Positions 1 through 11,034 of a stretch of DNA of 64,000 nucleotides are shown piece after piece; the stretch's first letter is position 1, and the number at the start of each line of letters is the position of its first letter. The DNA comes from Adiantum capillus-veneris (lineage: Eukaryota; Streptophyta; Polypodiopsida; Polypodiales; Pteridaceae). Location: contig CM043971.1 in assembly GCA_014529385.2 (NCBI GenBank), forward strand, positions 53,483,209 through 53,547,208, given 5' to 3'. Both the position numbers and the translations under genes were made by a program. Below the pieces are notes generated by a model. It did no database searches. It was given only the letters and a program-made list of their open reading frames with translations, and had not been told where the DNA came from.

Positions 1-1567
1 AATCTTTAAGAGAAATTAAATACAATAAATATTAAGACCAAAATAAGTAAATTATTAGCTTAAAAGCTGATGGGAAAATTAGAAAAAAGATATAGAAAAT
101 TATAAGAAAGTTAGGAGAGCTTAGAAAAACCTTAGGGAAGCGGTGGAAAAAGTTATCCTACTTATATAGACAAATAAGAAATTACTAGGTCAAGAATTTA
201 TCAATTAAGACTATAAATTTAACCTTGGATAGGTTACGGTTGAATACAAAGGTTAAGTATAGATTTTGAATTATTTACCTAATGATTAGACGTCCTTTTT
301 ATAAGGATAAGAAGTTATGTCACCAAAAAGAACCCGAGGAAATCCTACATCTGATGATGAGGAAGTAGCTCCAAAACAAACTAGAGCGTCGCACGACGAC
401 GAAGCCGGGCCTAGTAGTAGGCCTACGGAGGAGAGTCTTCAGGCGCCAGCGCAGTAGCAAATGGCCAATCAATCCCAGGTGGGTGTCCCATTGTTCAATT
501 AAGTCTTTAATTAGTTTAAGTTATTTTATAAGTTAGCATTGCATACGTAAGAAGGATAAACTGGCTGAAAACAAAAGGTAACTTCCAACGTGCATTTTTT
601 TATAATATAGGAAAGAATTGTTTGGGTTAAAACTCGTTGAATTAGGAAAGATATGTTTGATCATCCTTAAGACAGCTTGTCTCAAGACACCTCCGACTCC
701 TTGTTATAAATTGATGATAATGATTGGCTTTCTAGCCACGGATAAGTCGGTTACCCCCATGAACGATGAGTTTCTACTCCGTGTCATGTCTTAATGTTTC
801 TACATAAGTTAGGATACCGTTTTTTTAATCCTAGGGGAGCCTCCCGGTTGTATGGGCAACTGGTTTGGTGTATGGGCACCCGGAACCTTGGGTGAGGGTT
901 TATCCACTCCGGATTTGAATAAGGAATGGGTGCCGTTTTTTCACCCTTAGGTGGTCTTGAGACAAGACGAGTACTAGTCATGGTTATTATGGATAATGTT
1001 TTGATTGACAGTACCCTGTCTTAAGTTTAAAGATGTCTGTTTTCTAAAAGAATGCTTTCAAAGATGTCTTCAAGGAATTACTGTGATGGAACGTTAAAAG
1101 AGACCATTATTTTAAAGATTAAAACAATGTAATAATAAGATAAATGAATCTTGTGTGAGTGCGGGGTGGTAAGTGGGGATTGACTAAGGTTGTCAATCAT
1201 GGACGGGTGGACCTGATTAGTCAGGTAACTATCCATTCCCGTGCACTAAAACGTTTTAGAAACTTCTCACTTGGAAGAGGAATCCACCAACGGCTGTGCC
1301 CTCACATATGTTAAGGGGAAAAAAGTGTTGGCTAAGGAAACCATAATCTGAATGATGAAGTTTTTTTTGTAGGTTGTTTGAATACATTGTTCCGTTTCCA
1401 CTGCGAGAGAGGACTAGGTCTGCTTCTAAGGCTATAGACCCAAGCCATTGTCAATGGTAAAGGTAGATTCCTTGGATTTTTCTTGTTTAGAGATTTCGAT
1501 TTTTACAAGGCCTAGAGACCTGTCAAAGATCCCATCCCGATCTCGGTATAGGCGGGTTGGGGACCTT
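1..1567 (+). other. Degenerate LTR-retroelement-like sequence
   Basis: There is no long reading frame here. The stretch ends in TTACA at about 1567, immediately before a recognisable gag fragment of family A. A CA-type end at a junction suggests the edge of an LTR-derived insertion, but no matching second LTR lies in the window. Two blocks near 720-960 and 1190-1330 are locally repetitive. Identification as LTR-derived is inference only. Confidence 0.3.
317..457 (+). pseudogene. Short gag-N-terminus-like reading frame (46 aa)
   Basis: An ATG at 317 opens a 46-codon frame ending in TAG at 455-457. It starts MSPKRTRGNP and continues with an acidic, Ser/Pro-rich segment. Basic-acidic N-termini of this sort are common at the start of plant Ty3 Gag proteins. 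The frame would continue with few stops past the TAG, which fits a decayed gag start. No capsid or zinc knuckle follows. It could equally be a chance frame. Confidence 0.25.
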
Positions 1568-1712
1568 ACATAGATGAACAAGCATTAGTGCATGTTACAC
1601 CCTATGAGGAGCCTAGTTCATCTACAGTAATGGTAGAAGGAGATTGGTATAATTCACATCCACCACCAATGAAAGAAACCGTGACTTATGCTCCACCAGA
1701 GCTCACACCAAT
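1568..1712 (+). pseudogene. Family A gag fragment (plus strand)
   Basis: The plus-strand translation carries VTPYEEPSSSTVMVEG, then a YNSHPPPM block and PELTPMY. This matches almost residue for residue the minus-strand gag segment at 14440-14560 of element A, which lies just ahead of that element's CCHC knuckle. The fragment stops abruptly at about 1712, where minus-strand gag of family B begins. It is therefore a truncated third copy of family A, in the same orientation as A'. Confidence 0.7.
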
Positions 1713-1939
1713 GTATCTTCAAGAGGCCTCCTAAGCTCTCTCTCCTCTTGGAGAGGAGGGGAAATTCCATAAGCACGAAGTTGTTGAGTAACTTCGGCTT
1801 GCAAAGCATGGTTGCCCATAGCTTGCTGCAACCTAGTGACGAGATAATTCACAAACATGGGAGCATCATCATTAGCACCTTCATGTGAAAAATCAAAGCT
1901 ATCAATGTTCATTCTACTCTCTTGATTATTGTCAGCCAT
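1712..1939 (-). pseudogene. Family B gag N-terminus, copy 1 (truncated)
   Basis: The minus-strand frame from the ATG at 1939 begins MADNNQESRMNIDSFDF and continues through a VTRLQQAMGN helix region. Copy 2 at 6298 has the same start with about 88% nucleotide identity by eye. Here gag is cut at 1712 by the junction with the family A fragment, so capsid, knuckle and protease are absent. The leader between the ATG and the primer site (1940-2343) is also shared with copy 2. A dead remnant. Confidence 0.7.
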
Positions 1940-2343
1940 GTTAACAAAATTTATGTATGTACTTAGTGTATGCTTTGGCAATTCAAAACCTTAGTTACCA
2001 CTCCTCTTAGCCTTTGAAAATAGGCTCTTAAGTATCTACACCCACGGCTCGAAGTGGTTAATTATAGAGAGTAGAGGAGTAGGTCTAACATAGCAAAGTT
2101 GCCAAGGGCTAGCTCCTTTCGGACTTCTTATGGCTCAATAATGGTAAAGCCGTAGGCAACAAGTCTAAAAAGACTACATTATTAAGTCCAAACCTCCCGA
2201 GGTGTGCACCATCCCCCACATAGTGGGCTCAACAAAACCGATAATAGATCCCAGTTCCACTTACCCTAATATAATTAACAACATCAACCATTTATAGGCT
2301 ACTTAAGGACCTCTCTTCTTAAGAAAGAAAAGAGAAATCAAAT

Positions 2344-2355
2344 GCTCTGATACCA
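2344..2355 (-). other. Primer-binding site (initiator Met tRNA type), B copy 1
   Basis: The minus strand reads TGGTATCAGAGC, the standard plant LTR-retrotransposon primer site complementary to the 3' end of initiator Met tRNA. One base separates it from the LTR end. This fixes the element's orientation (minus) and the LTR boundary at 2357. Confidence 0.85.
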
Positions 2356-2356
2356 A

Positions 2357-3720
2357 TGTAATGGAATTGGCCTATTTAATTTGAGAGTAGCGGAAATTAA
2401 TGAGAGACTTGTTACAATACAATCTTTGTGTTCCTTGTGACCTAGGTGATGCAATGAAGATGGAAAGCTTCATGCATCACAAACATAACATAAACTTGAA
2501 GAAAGCTTTAACTATCCCAAGCCTCAGTCCCAAGACCTCAAACACCTATGAAGGTGGAGAGAGCTAGTAGGGAATGAGGGTAGGGAAGAGGAAGAAGAAA
2601 CATTTCGTAGGAGAAAGAATTAGTTCCTCACTTATCATAACTCTTGTTGCTAGCATATATAATAGCATAGTAATGAAGAAGAAGGAGATGGCACTCCATA
2701 TCCAAGAGTGTTGGTGTAGGCTCTCAACCTCTACTTGCTTGGAGAAGGAGAGGGAGCTCTTGCACTTTGCATAGCACACAATGAGAGTGTTTGTGAGTGT
2801 GTGTAGGTGAGTATACCCCCTAAGCAACCCCCTAGATTGCTTGGGTCGACCCCCCTTTGTAGCTCATGCTTGAAGCTCATTGGACCTCTCTAGGCCTAGC
2901 CAACCAGGCCTAGCCAATCACAAGCAGGAGGCATTACAAGCAGCAAGGGTAGCCTTGAGACAAGTATCCCCCTTTCCCCTTTGAGAGAGAGGGCTAGATA
3001 AATGTTAAATCAATTAATTAAATCTCCTAAATTATTATTGGACCCCTTGGGTGGCCAACCAATAGGCTTCAGGCACACCATGAGGGCAACTTGAGGAGGA
3101 ACTTGACAAGTGTCCCTCTTGCTTTCTTTGTACCATGCATGTCTTGTGTGAGTGTGTGGGTGTTCTCTCTCATCCCCCCTCATGTAGGGCTCGCCCCCTC
3201 CTTGTGGGGATTGAATATTTGACTTTTTGACACCTCAAGACCCTCATACATAGGCCCAGTTCCCACCACAAGCTTGGCCGTTAAGCACTTTAAGCTTGGG
3301 CTAGGTTCTCACCTTAAGTGCAACCCTAGCATCTCAAGCACCTCAAGCATCTCAATAATTAATCACCTCAATCATCAAGCACCTTAGTCATCAAGCATGA
3401 CAAGCAGGACAAGCACCTCGAGCTGGGTCGGGCTCCCGCGCCTCAAGGTCAGCCCTAGCTTCAAAGGACTTTTACACACATTATTGGAGGTCTTCAATGA
3501 AGCTAACCGTAAGGTCTTATGCTCCATTGGTTAGCCTTGCTCTTTGATAGACCATCTCTCATTTAGGCCCCTTTACCATTTGCCCCATGTTGAGATAGAT
3601 CTATAAGCACATGTCTATATCTTAACCCTTGTTCCCGTTTATTCTCCCACATTAAGTAATCAGTTTAATATGAGAGAATCATTTGGGTTGGTTAGATATT
3701 AGATATTAGATTTTATGACA
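2357..3720 (-). repeat. LTR of family B, copy 1 (1364 bp)
   Basis: The LTR begins TGTAATGG (plus strand) directly after the primer site and ends TTTTATGACA, giving TG...CA ends. The second LTR (6712-7652) shares both ends and much of the body at roughly 80% identity by eye, but lacks about 430 bp near the start. The body includes runs of CTCAAGCA-like short repeats at about 3280-3420. It is the 5' LTR for the gag remnant at 1712-1939, and by position it could also have served as the 3' LTR of copy 2. Confidence 0.8.
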
Positions 3721-4222
3721 GATAAGCTGGTGGGAATCTGGATGTTTGACAAAGGATCATAGGTTGTGATTATTGCATGCCTAAAAAAGAGTAAAATTCT
3801 AAACTCTACCATTGAGATATGAATCATATAAAACAATATGCTATTCATAGATATTGACAATATAGTAAGAGCATGCAACCCTCTAAAAATACCGTTTTCT
3901 CTTGCCCAACTTCTTTCTTTACTATCAAACATCATAGTTGACAAGTTTCATAGTGGTTCTTATCAAAATACCGAGACCTGTTTTTCTTTTTTTGCACTAC
4001 CCATTGCATTGAACTTATTGCAATAGTGTAAAGTGAGAGCATAGGGAAATAGCATGCATTAGTCCCTTGGCATTGACATGATACACACCATCAAAATCTT
4101 ATTTGGATACCAAAACATGGCCCCTTTATCACAAATGTGGTGACCGCCAATGCCAAGCAAGGTGCTCACATTGAAGCAATCACTGCAACGCTTTTGGGGT
4201 GTGTGTGTGTGTGTGCACGTGC

Positions 4223-4226
<4 letters not shown>
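3721..4226. other. Non-coding stretch between B copies
   Basis: I see no supported gene. If 2357-3720 were the 3' LTR of copy 2, a polypurine tract should flank position 3721, and none is evident. A short GT run at about 4199-4215 leads into the GA microsatellite. Confidence 0.5.

Positions 4227-4292
<66 letters not shown>
4227..4292 (+). repeat. (GA)33 microsatellite
   Basis: A perfect GA dinucleotide run of 66 bp. It is followed by two copies of a ~22-bp segment (CTCTCTCAAAGAGATTTAAA) about 54 bp apart, between 4300 and 4380. Family B copy 2 loses recognisable coding just beyond this point. Confidence 0.95.
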
Positions 4293-4297
<5 letters not shown>

Positions 4298-4358
4298 TAT
4301 TCTCTCTCTCAAAGAGATTTAAACTAATGCTCATAATTTGTTATTTCTATCCTCTCTC

Positions 4359-6298
4359 TCAAAGAGATTTAAACTCTAATTCCTCTTGATTCCCTTTATT
4401 GCTACTTGTGAAAACATTAGAATCATTTACTGATTCTCTAACAAAAATCATAAACGCAAAAATAGATCTTTTCATTGACTTATCAAAAGCAAGCATATTT
4501 ACCAGGGATATGGTGTTCCCCAAATCATTAGCATCTTTGTACATGCTCTTTTCCCTGTAGGTGAAATAGATTCTCCTTCTAGGGAACCTCATGTTGGCAG
4601 CTATGCGGTTGAATCATGGTGCCCCTAGGATAACATCCTCATGCTAGAGAGGAGAGATAGAAAATTCTTCTTTTTCAACGTAGATTTGGACATGAAGCCT
4701 CAACTTCCCAATCAAGGGAGTAACGGAGGCTTGCTATCCCTTGAAAGCTCCATTGGAAGTTACAGTATCTCCCATCTCAAAAGCTTGTATGCCCAAGTTA
4801 GTGGCCAACTCCGTTGATATGAATTTGTGAGTAGAGCCAAGGTCAAAGAAAATAAGGGCATCATGCTCCTTTACTTTTCCCCAAGCATAGGAGAGGTATG
4901 AGCCTTTGCAATGAGTATCCTCTTTTGGATCTTCAACCATGGAAGCTCTAGGAGTGTCATTGCGTACATTTCTTTTGGGGCAAGAACGATAACCATGTCC
5001 TTGCTCTCCACACTTCAAAGCATTTATGGTCTTTATGAAAGGCCTCTAGTTCTTTGGGAGGGAGCTTATTTTTACCTTTGTAAGCTCCTTTCTCCTTGGC
5101 CTTGTTGTTGTTGGTGTTGGTGTTGCCTTGGAGAGAGTTTTGAGCATTGCTCTTCCCTTTAGCTTCATTTTGATCCTTGTTTTCCATGGGCTTGAAACTT
5201 CTTCTCACCCCTTTTTGGAAATTGATACTTAAAGAAACTATAGTCTGGTGGATGACTTAGGTGATAGTGTTAGGCCGTTGAGAGTTGACATACTCGGCCA
5301 TTTCTTTAGGTAATCTCACACAAAAATGTTTCTTTTGTTTGGAAAAGTATATCCTTTGAAAGAATGTATCTTTGAGATGTAAATCCCAAAATTTGTCTAC
5401 ATATTTGTGGATAGACTCGTTGAAGTGCAGCTTCAAACTTTGCCATTTGGTGAGTACTTTGTCCTTGGCATCGGAATTGCTTCATGTGTGAAACTCGTAG
5501 AGTTTTTCATGTCTTTGGGGCCTCGCCATTGCCCCGAAGGTTAGCCCACAAGTGACGAACAGATTTTTGGAAGTGTATAGCTACATGGTGTAGCTTGGAG
5601 GACTCCGTGAAGCCCTCATCTCCAAAGGCCGCATCAAATTGTTGGATGAAGGCCAATACTTTGTCTGTGGTACCAAAGGTGCCATCATATGTGAGAAAAG
5701 AGATACTATTTCCTCCCTCTTTGAACTTCTTGAACTTTTGTGATCTTCATCATGCAGGGTATGATTTGAGATGTCCTCTCCTCTTGTATTCTCTAGGAGA
5801 ATAGCCATAGCTTTTGTCGGAAGAGGAGGAAGGTGAAGAAGAAGGAGAAGAGGGTGACCTCTTTCTTGCCTTTTTCTTCCTTTGTTTCCTCTCTTCCCTT
5901 TTGGAGTGACGAGGAGAAGGACTATGGGTAGACCGTTTTCGCTTGGGAGGAGTTGGCGATAGTCTAGACCGCCGTCTTCATGGAGCCACATCTTTAGAGG
6001 AACTTAGGGATTCACTTCTTTCTCGTTCTTTGGATTCCTCCTCTCTTATAGGGGAGAGTCTTCTTTTGGAAGTCTCGTCAAGAGGCTTCCTAAACTCTCT
6101 CTCCTCTTGGAGAGAAAGGGAAATCCCATAAGCACGAAGTTGTTAGGTAACTTTGGCTTGCAAATTAGGGTTGCCCATAGCTTGATGCAACCTAGTAACA
6201 AGATAATTGATAAACATGGGGGCATCATCATTAGCACCTTCATGTGCAAAATCAAAGTTATCAATGTTCATTCTACTCTCTTGGTTATTGTCAGCCAT
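4359..6298 (-). pseudogene. Family B gag-protease, copy 2 (degenerate)
   Basis: Reading the minus strand from the ATG at 6298, the product starts MADNNQES. It has an Arg/Ser/Lys-rich middle (about 5820-6060), a capsid-like region (about 5250-5580), a Lys/Asn-rich linker, one CCHC knuckle (CGEQGHGYRSC, about 5010) and a retroviral-type aspartic protease (about 4560-4850). The protease ends with the motif VILGAPWF. The active-site triad reads DLGSTH where the family has D-S/T-G, so Ser is replaced by Leu. There are several stops and frameshifts. Nothing resembling RT, RNase H or integrase follows before the GA tract. It would have been a Ty3-type Gag-Pro polyprotein and is now non-functional. 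Confidence 0.8.
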
Positions 6299-6698
6299 GC
6301 TAATTATACTGATGTGCTTACTTAGTGTATCCTTTGGCAATTCAAAACCTTAGCTACTACTCCTCTTAGCCTTTGAAAATAAGCACTTAAGTATCTACAC
6401 CCACGACTCGGATTAGTTAATTATAGAGAGTAGTGGAATGGGTCTAACATAGCAAAATCTCGGAGGGATAACTCATTTCGGACTTCTTATGGCTCAATAA
6501 TGGTAAAGCCGTAGGCAAGTCTAAAAAGACCCCATTATTAAGATCAAAGCTCCCGAGGTGTGCACCATATCCCACATAGTAGTCTCAACAAAACCGATAA
6601 TAGATCTAGTCCCACTTACCCTAATATAATTAACAAAATCAACCATTAATTGGATACTTAAGGACCTCTCTTCTTAAGCAAGAAAAGAGAAACCAAAT

Positions 6699-6710
6699 GC
6701 TCTAATACCA
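6699..6710 (-). other. Primer-binding site, B copy 2 (one mismatch)
   Basis: The minus strand reads TGGTATTAGAGC, one mismatch from the initiator Met tRNA primer site of copy 1. It lies one base from the LTR start, as in copy 1. Confidence 0.8.
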
Positions 6711-6711
6711 A

Positions 6712-6759
6712 TGTAATGGAAATGGAAAAGTGTGTATACCCCCCTCTTATGCTTGGTCC

Positions 6760-6814
<55 letters not shown>

Positions 6815-7652
6815 GTAATATTTAATTATATCATTTGGGACATGTGTCCTCTTTTTTCTCTTTGAGAGAAAGAACTTAATTATTTATTTTTATGCATCTA
6901 AATTCTCATTGGACCCCTTTAAAGCCTATCCAATAGGATTCAAGCACATCATGAGGACCACATGTGGAGGATTTTTTGAACATGTGTCTTTTATGCTTCT
7001 TAAGTCATTTGGTTTGATTTGAATGCTTTAAGCACTTAGTCAATCAAGTTGTCTTTTATGCTTTTTGAGTCATTTGATTTGAATTGAATGCTTCAAGCTT
7101 TAGTCAATCAAGCATGGAAACTTCATGCCTCTTGAGAATTTATCTTTGAATTTAACATTTCAAAAACATTAGTCATTTAAGCATAAAAATCACCTCAAGC
7201 TTTGGGCAAGGTTCCCACAACCACTTTAAGCATCTTAGCACCTCATGCTTGGGTAGGTTAGCCCTAGCTTGCTTAAGGTCAAAGGACTTTTTAACACTAA
7301 CTTTTGGATATCTTTAATGAAGCTAACCCTAAGGTCTTTTAGCTCCATTAGATGTACATTGCTCTTTGATAGACTACCTCCTTTTGGACCCCTAGTGATG
7401 TAGCCATCTCTCCTCTTGGTCCCTTACTGAGGTAAATCTAGAAGCACTTATTGCACATTTCTCTTTGGTAGACCATCTCCTTTTGGATCCCTATTGAGAT
7501 GCAACCATTTCTCCTTTTGGTCCCCTGTTGAGATAGGTCTAGAAGCACATATCTATATCCTAACTCTTGTTCCCCTGTTATCTTCCCACACTAAATGATC
7601 AATTTAATATGAGAAAATCATTTGGTAAAGTTAGATATTATATTTTATGACA
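6712..7652 (-). repeat. 5' LTR of family B, copy 2 (941 bp)
   Basis: It starts TGTAATGG and ends TTTTATGACA, matching copy 1. Relative to copy 1 it lacks ~430 bp after the first ten bases and has gained a (CT)26 run at 6762-6813. The right end abuts the 3' part of element A's pol, so this element either inserted into A or is joined to it by a later break. Confidence 0.8.
6762..6813 (+). repeat. (CT)26 microsatellite inside an LTR
   Basis: A perfect 52-bp CT run in the B copy 2 LTR. Copy 1 has no such run at the corresponding place, so it expanded after the copies diverged. Confidence 0.9.
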
Positions 7653-8099
7653 GGTACTGCCGTCTATGTCCACATCCATGAGATTCTAAGAACCATCGTT
7701 TCATTCATATGTTCATCTAGTATGCATATAAATTGATGAGGGCATGAAAATCCATTTACTATCACATTTAAGTTAACCACTCTCAATGCTAGTGTTGGGT
7801 TTTTGTTGCATCCTTTGATAGAAGATATTCTCGATGCTAAAGACTGATTCGTAGCTTTCTTGTAAGTGGAATACCTGACTGCATTCATTCAAGTGCTCGT
7901 AGATACTAATGCATTTATGCTAGAATTGTTCAATTGTAGTGTGATATGGAGGTCAATTCCATCCAACCATTCATCATCCGTTGATACTGCATCATTTTGT
8001 GACTCCCATTGTTTTTTATTTGGTTCCAAAGTGTTGATGTGAATAGGTGTTTGTTGATTTTCGAAAGCAGCTTTCCTCTTGAGTACTCAAAGTCGAGAT

Positions 8100-9690
8100 T
8101 CCTCTTGAGCTTCGTCAACAACCTGCTGTAGTTTAATCTTTCTCTGCTTGGCTGCATGCATTTTTTCTAGAAAATCATTGGTTAATGGTAAATGGTACTT
8201 CTTTAAGCGGAATCCACTAATCCAGTTAGCCATTGGTTCACCATCTATAGTGGACAACTTAACTGTTCCACTTGGAGATACATCTTCAATGACAAACGGT
8301 CCATTTCCATTTTTCTTGAATTTGGGAATGTGTCATTTAAGGGAATAAACTAAAACTAGGTCCCCTTTTTTGAAGATTTTTGTGACTAGATGTGAATCAA
8401 AACATTGTTTTTGCTTCCGTTTTTGTGCATAGATGTGAGCTACAGCTGTTAGCATTTGTTCATCAAGATTTTCTTAATCTTGAAGCCTCTCTGAAAATTC
8501 ATGTTTGGTCCACTCGAGATCTTTAGCTACCCTTAGTGTTGGCAATAGAAATTCCATCGGTAGTATGACATCAAGACCATAAACAAGGTTAAAGGGTGTA
8601 GCATTAAAGCTATCTTGAATGAAACTCTATAAGCCCATAGAGTGGCATGTAGATTCATTTTCCATCCAGTTCATCGTGAACTAACCACTTTAGTCAATAC
8701 TGAGCTAAGAACTTTATCCCTGTGCTCAACTTTTCCATTCTCTTGTGGATAATATGGAGCGGATTTGTTATGGATGACCATAAATTCATTCATAAGATAC
8801 TCAATTATCTCATTGAGGAAATGGGTTCCCCTATCACTGACAATTTCTATTGGAAGTCCATATCTTGTGAATACATTCTCATACAAGAATGCAGATCCGG
8901 TTCTAGCATCATTCTTCCTAGTTGCCTTAGTCTCTTTCCACTTGGTCAAATAGTCCATAGCTAGAATGATATATTGAGCTTGAGTTCTATAAGTAGGTGG
9001 TTGTATTGGTCCAACAAAATCTATGCCCCATTTTGCAAAAGCTCTAGCCCCCATCATTGGTCTTAAAGGCATGCTATCTACCTTTGTTGGCATTTTTACT
9101 CGTTGGCATGCATCACATCTTCGAGCATATTATTTGGCATCTAACAAAAGTGTTGGCCACCATATGCCTGCCATTGAAATTTCTCTAGCGGTGGTTTCAC
9201 TAGAAAAGTGACCTTCAGCTAATCCAACATGTGCTTGTTCTAGAGTGGGTATATATTCATCTTCATTTGCATAGAGATGCAAATGTTGATCCTTTCCTCT
9301 CCGATACAATTGGTTTCCAATAAGAGCATAGTCTCTTGCTTCAGTTTCAATAGGCGTTTACTCTCAAAAATGTTTTACGTGATAAGTAAGTAACTATATA
9401 GTTACTCCACTTAGGAACGGGTGAAATTTGAAATAATGTAACATAAGATATGGGTGTTTGTTTTTGGTATTGAATTTAGTTTTTCACAAATGAGTGAACA
9501 TCACTCCTCATGGTTGGCCAGAATACTCCAAGTCTCAGGATCCATTTCATAGTTTGGTCTTTTGCAAAGTGAAGTCCTACTATGGTAATGTGTGCCTGAT
9601 TTAGGTATTGGGTTTTCTCCTCATGATTAATACACAAAAGCAATATTCCATCTCAATTTCTATTATATAGCCTTCTAGCCAGTAATTGAT
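8100..9690 (-). pseudogene. Integrase of element A, with two zinc-binding modules
   Basis: The catalytic core (8671-9093) shows WGIDFVGP, then VSDRGTHF, then NGKVEHRDK. The first Asp, second Asp and Glu are all present, with 35 residues between the last two (DDx35E). Upstream lies an H2C2-type module ending in CDACQR (about 9090-9240). A second H-x-H module (QAHITIVGLHF, about 9570) followed by a WPTMRSD block lies further upstream at about 9480-9690, and its cysteines are lost. Downstream, after a stop at 8671, the C-terminal region continues (ATLWAYRVSFK, then EPMANWISGFRLKKYHLP) to about 8100. Joining cDNA to the chromosome is the family role; stops make this copy inactive. Confidence 0.85.
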
Positions 9691-9837
9691 ACATAGCCAA
9701 TTGCCCAATTAATCATGGTGTAATAGGAAGTGATCTTTGAGAATCCACTTGAGCTATAGTCATCAATGAAACCATATTTTTTGACCAACAGAGCATCATT
9801 TCCACGGAGAACAGATATGCATCTGGTAGATCATCGT

Positions 9838-10248
9838 CTACCCCTTTTGGTGGTTCTCTTTAAATAATCCTTGATAAAGATCTTCTCTTTGGTGTGTGGT
9901 GCCCTTTTTTACAACTACAGTGAAATCAAATTCTAAAAGAATGATGAACCATCTCACTATTCTCCCTGTGTTGCATGGCTTGTTGACCAAATACAATAAA
10001 GCTTGGTGGTCCACAAAGAACACAAATTTGATGGCTAATAGGTAATGTCCATACTTTTTTGCGACATAGATCATCCCTAATACATTCAACTATCTACTAG
10101 CATAAGAAATGGGAAAATCAATTTTTTCGTCTCCTGGTTGAGCTAATATACACCCAATGGCAAAATTGGAAGCATCAACATGTATATGGAATATCTTATT
10201 CCAATTTGGTGCTTTCAATATTGGGGTTGTAATGAGAGCTTGTATAAG
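9838..10248 (-). pseudogene. RNase H of element A
   Basis: The minus strand shows FHIHVDASNFAIGC followed by ISYASR (about 10090-10220). After the stop at about 10090 come the HYLLAIKFVFFVDHQALLYL segment and TTHQREDLYQG. These are the usual landmarks of the Ty3 RNase H that follows RT. The domain is separated from its RT by the 764-bp insertion ending at 10249 and has an in-frame stop between its halves. Family role: degradation of RNA in the RNA-DNA hybrid. Inactive here. Confidence 0.85.
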
Positions 10249-11012
10249 CCCCGAGGGATTCACTCTATATGTAAAACGGGATGCCACCTGCGAGCGGATA
10301 GCTTCGATAAAACCCCTATATACGACTCATACTAGAGAATATAACTCCTCTTTCTACCCTTATACGACAATCAATGCAAAAAATTATCATACCCCTATCT
10401 TACGTATAAAATTTGGGTTTCACATGATCTAACTTGGTAAAACTAGTCAAAGATCGTGCAACATAGTGACTAGCAACGTACTAAGGAACCACGTATGTTG
10501 AGAACTAGATGTACCCTTAGTGTGTCTTAATTTGAATTTCGAACTATGTACCTGCTCAGCTTGCACTCTAGCTACTCGTCCAATTCTACCACATCTTAAT
10601 TACTCAAAAAACATGGTCATAAAGATATGTTAGGTTCCTTGTGCAAATTTGCATCTCTACAAACTCTTTATAGCTTTCATCCCTCAGCAAATGACCTTTA
10701 ATCACAAAACAAGCAATTGATACAAAGCAGTGTTAGTTCTTGCATGGATCTTTGTAGCTATTGACTCAAAAGTTCAAGGGTAGACTCTTTTGAGAAGCAT
10801 GATTTTGAAAAAAAATTCCTCTCATCTCATTTCTTCCCCCCCCCCTCCCCCAAACCAATAGATATGATACCCCCTCCCTTATTTTTAAGCTTGGAAGATA
10901 AATTATTAGGGGCCTACCCCTAACTTATACGCTTATGTAACTTGTAAACCCCCCCCCCCCCTCCCTTGCACTTACGTGGTGTAGTAAGTTTTCTATAGTG
11001 AATCCCCCGGGG
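10249..11012. mobile_element. Non-autonomous TIR DNA transposon (764 bp) inserted in A pol
   Basis: The ends are inverted repeats: CCCCGAGGGATTCACTCT at the left, and the reverse complement of the right end reads CCCCGGGGGATTCACTAT. That is 16 of 18 matching. The flanks are ATAAG (10244-10248) and TTAAG (11013-11017), so TAAG, or minimally TAA, is duplicated. The interrupted reading frame resumes across it: RT ends near FVWTDECE on one side and QALITTPILKAP resumes on the other, as an uninterrupted Ty3 pol would. There is no open frame of note and two poly-C runs lie inside (about 10837, 10950). A TAA duplication would suit PIF/Harbinger-type MITEs, but the family is not proven. Confidence 0.75.
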
Positions 11013-11034
11013 TTAAGCTTCATAAGGATTATTC

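Noticed and set aside
1688-7652. Separate genes in the many short plus-strand frames opposite family B
   Set aside because: They are antisense shadows of the gag-protease coding on the minus strand.
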